From: Spirochaetales bacterium
Lineage (GTDB): Bacteria; Spirochaetota; Spirochaetia; Sphaerochaetales; Sphaerochaetaceae
DNA: 32,883 bases
NCBI GenBank assembly: GCA_028722305.1
Contig: JAQYHB010000049.1
Span: 1-32,883 of the forward strand
Direction of reading: 5' to 3'
Shown here: positions 30,573-32,883 of the stretch, piece after piece
Numbering within the stretch: position 1 is the stretch's first letter
How the letters are laid out: every line of letters starts with the position of its first letter
Position numbers and translations under genes: made by a program
The notes under the pieces: generated by a model
Seen by the model: the letters and a program-made list of their open reading frames with translations, nothing else
Databases searched by the model: none
Told to the model about the DNA's origin: nothing

Positions 30573-31683
30573 CGAGGTAAGACCTCACCGGGTTGGCGAA
30601 CATGTTGAGGATGAACGTGCGGACCTCCGGTCTCTGATCCTCGTAGCGCTTCAGGAAGGCGTCGCGGTCAAAGTCACGGTACTTGCCGGCGTAGCGGTTC
30701 CCGCCTTCAAGGTAGTCGTAGGCGAAGTAGTTGGTGTCGTACAGACGGTAGTTCAGGTGAATCTGCCTGTCGATTTCCTCCGCCACCTCCTTGGCGTCGG
30801 CATAGTCGTCGACCAGCGGTGTCCCGAAGCCGATATGGATGTGGCCCTTGTTGCGGGTAATTCCCCGGGCCATGCTGATCATGTCCTCGTAGTAGCGCTT
30901 CTGGTGGCTTCCGTTCTGGGCGATGTCCACCTCTTCACGGCCCTTGTTGATGTCGTTGGGGTCATACTGGTAGCTGACGGCCACCGGAACGATATGGCAA
31001 CTCCTGATCAGGTCGCTGAAGGAGACGCCGCTATGGCGTTTGGACAGGTAGAGCATCTTGATGATCGCAGGGTTGGTGTTGTCAATCCCGTCCTTGCTAC
31101 GGCCGCTCTTCTGGGCGCACCAGATCGAATGGTGCGCCTCGGTAATGATCTCGACGAAGTACTTGCTCAGACGGATCGACTCCATGTACTTCTCCCGCAA
31201 GGGAAGCGTGCGCTTGACGGTCACCCCTCCGTTGAGCTTGAACAGGTCCTTCACGAAACTGTTGTACAAGAGGTTGTCGCCAATCGCCATCTCGCACATG
31301 CCCATGCCCCCTTGGCCAAGGGCAAGGTCAATCAGGGCGCAGTCGAGGATGATGTCACGATGGTCGCTGATGAAGAAGTATGCCTCATCCGGCTTCAGGT
31401 TCTCCAAGCCGCTGACGGTAAAACCGGTGGCGCTGTTCTTCAAGATGGCTGGAAGGAAAAGTCCCGCGGTAATCAGTTTCTGGAAATCGTCATAGGACTT
31501 GACCTGGTCAAGCCGTCTCGACATCTCCCGGAACAATTCATCCGCCTTCTCCTCCTCGACGCCCCGAAAGGCGCCTCCAATCAACTGGGCGATCGCCCCG
31601 AAGTTCTCTTTGACGCGGTCAACCGCGTCCAACACCTGTTGCCCACGATAAGGGGCGATATCCGCATATTCAGAAAAGTCCAC
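30556..31683 (-). CDS. PlsC-like glycerolipid acyltransferase with altered catalytic motifs
   Basis: This 375-residue protein looks like the 1-acyl-glycerol-3-phosphate / glycerol-3-phosphate acyltransferase superfamily. The presumed catalytic site is FFISDHRDIILD (about residues 98-109), with His and Asp separated by five residues instead of the usual four. The second block is GGVTVKRTLPLREKYMESIR, and the third, usually FPEGTR, reads WCAQKSGRSKDG. I infer a member of a divergent branch that may use different residues. The start is GTG 31683 with AAGGAA before it. It follows the dehydrogenase-like gene by 10 bases. Confidence 0.7.
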   Translation of the reverse strand: MDFSEYADIAPYRGQQVLDAVDRVKENFGAIAQLIGGAFRGVEEEKADELFREMSRRLDQVKSYDDFQKLITAGLFLPAILKNSATGFTVSGLENLKPDEAYFFISDHRDIILDCALIDLALGQGGMGMCEMAIGDNLLYNSFVKDLFKLNGGVTVKRTLPLREKYMESIRLSKYFVEIITEAHHSIWCAQKSGRSKDGIDNTNPAIIKMLYLSKRHSGVSFSDLIRSCHIVPVAVSYQYDPNDINKGREEVDIAQNGSHQKRYYEDMISMARGITRNKGHIHIGFGTPLVDDYADAKEVAEEIDRQIHLNYRLYDTNYFAYDYLEGGNRYAGKYRDFDRDAFLKRYEDQRPEVRTFILNMFANPVRSYLGALEK

Positions 31684-31693
31684 GTCGGTTCCT

Positions 31694-32680
31694 TTACTTG
31701 CCGGACAGTGCCTTCATGTACTGCGAGCGCTCCCAAAGGGAGGGGTCGGACATGTGCTCCTGGGCGAGTTTTCCTTGAAACTCCTCAATGGTACCATAGC
31801 CATGGCTATCCATCCAAGCACCCACCACGTCCAGCATCTTCCCAATCACCTGCAGGCCGTCCCTCATTGCGGCGGAGCAGATGCTGACGGCTTTGGCGCC
31901 GGCAAGCAGTTCCTTGACAACCGTCTCTCCACTCCAGATGCCACAGGAGCCGCACAGGTCCAGCCTCTCCAGCTCGGCGCTCATCAGCGCGATCCAGCGC
32001 AGGCTGTTCAGGTAATCCTGCTCACCGGAAAGGGGCAGGCCCTGCTTCAGGGAAAGTTTGTCGATATCGATGTCGTTCTGGAAGTAGCGGTTGAAAAGGA
32101 CGGCTCCATTGACACCGGCATCCTCGAACGTGTGAAGCAGGTTGGCAAGCGATGTGTAGTTCGACCCAAGTTTCAACGACAACGGGAGGGAGACAGCCTT
32201 GCGGGTTTTCCTGACCATGCTGACGAACTCTTTCTCCATCTTCTCCCCGGTCACTTTGCCGTTGGCTCCGATGACGAAATAATTGATTTCCAACGCGTCG
32301 CAACCTGCCGAAGCAAAGCGTTTGGCATAGTCGATCCACGCACCATCGCTCTTTGCGTTGATTGAGGCGATGACGGGAATGCCGAGTGCCTGCTTGGCCT
32401 GGGCAATTAGCGAGAGGTAGTCGTCAACAGCCTTCTCCATGGTATGACCGGCGACGAAGGCCTCAGCATCGGCATGGGAAAGATATTCGTTCTGCTCCTC
32501 GACGGCTTTGGATCCTTGGCGCTCGATCTGCTCTTCGAAAATGGATTTGAGTACAACAGCTCCCGCGCCGGCGTCCTCGCATTTCTTCAGGCTATCAAGC
32601 GACGCGGTAAGCGGACCGCTACCGACGATAACCGGGTTACTGAGCCGTAATCCCATATAGGTTGTATGCAAATCGTACAT
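31694..32680 (-). CDS. Dihydroorotate dehydrogenase-like flavoprotein
   Basis: This 328-residue TIM-barrel protein resembles class 1 dihydroorotate dehydrogenases, FMN enzymes that oxidise dihydroorotate. The N-terminal LSNPVIVGSGPLT, IPVIASINAKSDG, SLPLSLKLGSNY, LFNRYF and GSCGIWSGETVVKEL match FMN-binding and barrel positions. The strand that should read ELNxSCPN is replaced by EINYFVIG, so it is probably a paralogous 'DHOD-like' protein and not PyrD itself. The start is ATG 32680 with GGAGGAAC upstream. A perfect TATAAT lies 36 bases before it. Confidence 0.8.
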   Translation of the reverse strand: MYDLHTTYMGLRLSNPVIVGSGPLTASLDSLKKCEDAGAGAVVLKSIFEEQIERQGSKAVEEQNEYLSHADAEAFVAGHTMEKAVDDYLSLIAQAKQALGIPVIASINAKSDGAWIDYAKRFASAGCDALEINYFVIGANGKVTGEKMEKEFVSMVRKTRKAVSLPLSLKLGSNYTSLANLLHTFEDAGVNGAVLFNRYFQNDIDIDKLSLKQGLPLSGEQDYLNSLRWIALMSAELERLDLCGSCGIWSGETVVKELLAGAKAVSICSAAMRDGLQVIGKMLDVVGAWMDSHGYGTIEEFQGKLAQEHMSDPSLWERSQYMKALSGK

Positions 32681-32715
32681 CTGTTCCGTTCCTCCATTGG
32701 CACACGTTATGAATA

Positions 32716-32721
32716 ATTATA
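32716..32721 (-). promoter_or_regulatory. -10 element of the DHOD-like gene
   Basis: A perfect TATAAT on the minus strand. The -35 at 17-base spacing is TTTCTT, inside the T-tract of the upstream rRNA terminator, so the promoter is partly built from it. The leader would be about 29 bases and has a good Shine-Dalgarno. Confidence 0.6.
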
Positions 32722-32741
32722 CCACGTAATGGCTAAAGAAG

Positions 32742-32768
32742 AAAAAAAAGCGTGCACAGAGGCACGCC
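32742..32768 (-). terminator. Intrinsic terminator after 5S rRNA
   Basis: Minus-strand GCGTGC (32767-32762) pairs with GCACGC (32755-32750), followed by eight T residues. It lies 22 bases beyond the 5S 3' end, as expected for the end of an rRNA operon. Confidence 0.75.
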
Positions 32769-32789
32769 CATGATGGGGGAAAAAGAAAG

Positions 32790-32883
32790 GGCCCGGCGGC
32801 TGCCTACTCTCCCGCGGGAAAACCGCAGTACCATCGGCGTGGGGGAGCTTGACTTCCGTGTTCGGGATGGGAACGGGTATGGC
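32790..32883 (-). rRNA. rrf: 5S rRNA, 3' part (5' end outside the window)
   Basis: The minus-strand sequence reads CCGTTCCCATCCCGAACACG (the conserved 5S arm with loop C), then GCCGATGGTACTGC and GGGAGAGTAGG, ending in the CCGCCGGGC acceptor stem half. About 94 bases are visible, and the first 20 or so lie beyond the right edge. The 3' end is estimated to within 2 bases. It implies a 23S and 16S further right. Confidence 0.93.

Noticed and set aside
30277-31887. 536-codon plus-strand frame over the acyltransferase
   Set aside because: Antisense shadow of the acyltransferase and lipoprotein genes, which have motifs, starts and operon spacing.
1-32883. tRNA genes, CRISPR arrays, insertion sequences, attachment sites, replication origins
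   Set aside because: No cloverleaf, no evenly spaced direct repeats, no transposase motif with inverted ends and no DnaA-box cluster were seen.

Overview
This GC-rich window (AT-rich only in short spacers) reads as a bacterial chromosome segment, most likely from a spirochaete and possibly a Sphaerochaetaceae-like lineage. That placement is inference from the gene set and gene order: a 29-residue AURKAIP1/COX24-type ribosomal protein, secreted FecR-domain and beta-barrel proteins, TtcA-like and MutL genes together, and a MurD/FemAB-like pair. No marker gene here settles it. Nearly every base is coding and there is no tRNA, CRISPR array or insertion sequence.

Layout. 1-1167 (-) is the N-terminal part of a large unrecognised protein running off the left edge, followed by an AT-rich spacer. 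1576-4662 (-) is a tripartite tricarboxylate transporter operon, tctC-tctB-tctA, with a hairpin after the binding-protein gene and a terminator at the end. 4837-8772 (+) is the envelope operon uppS-cdsA-dxr-rseP with overlapping starts and stops. 8778-12864 (-) is the rpsF-ssb-rpsR-DUF2232-rplI-dnaB operon. It has a strong promoter and a leader that folds the rpsF Shine-Dalgarno into a stem next to a CCG trinucleotide, as expected for S6:S18 feedback control. Upstream are the micro-gene at 13024-13113 with its own promoter and terminator, and a lipoprotein gene (13232-14275).

14463-15785 (+) is murD-like. It converges on, and overlaps by 47 bp, a FemAB-like gene that is coupled to metG (15739-18941, -). 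19170-22084 (+) is trkA-trkH (potassium uptake), converging on a small secreted protein. 22538-29994 (+) is a tight run of HD phosphohydrolase, TtcA-like thiolase, outer-membrane barrel protein, FecR-domain/barrel fusion and mutL. 29991-32680 (-) is a dihydroorotate dehydrogenase-like protein, an acyltransferase and a lipoprotein. The right edge holds the 3' part of a 5S rRNA (-) with its terminator, the end of an rRNA operon lying beyond the window.

The features most worth following are these. Several genes (uppS, metG, trkA, the 22482 gene, the HD gene, ttcA-like) have a TANNNT -10-like hexamer only 6-8 bases before ATG and no Shine-Dalgarno, which suggests leaderless transcripts. The rpsF leader looks like an S6:S18 regulatory element. 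Convergent genes are interlocked at their stop codons with no room for terminators. Key motifs are altered in MutL and in the acyltransferase.
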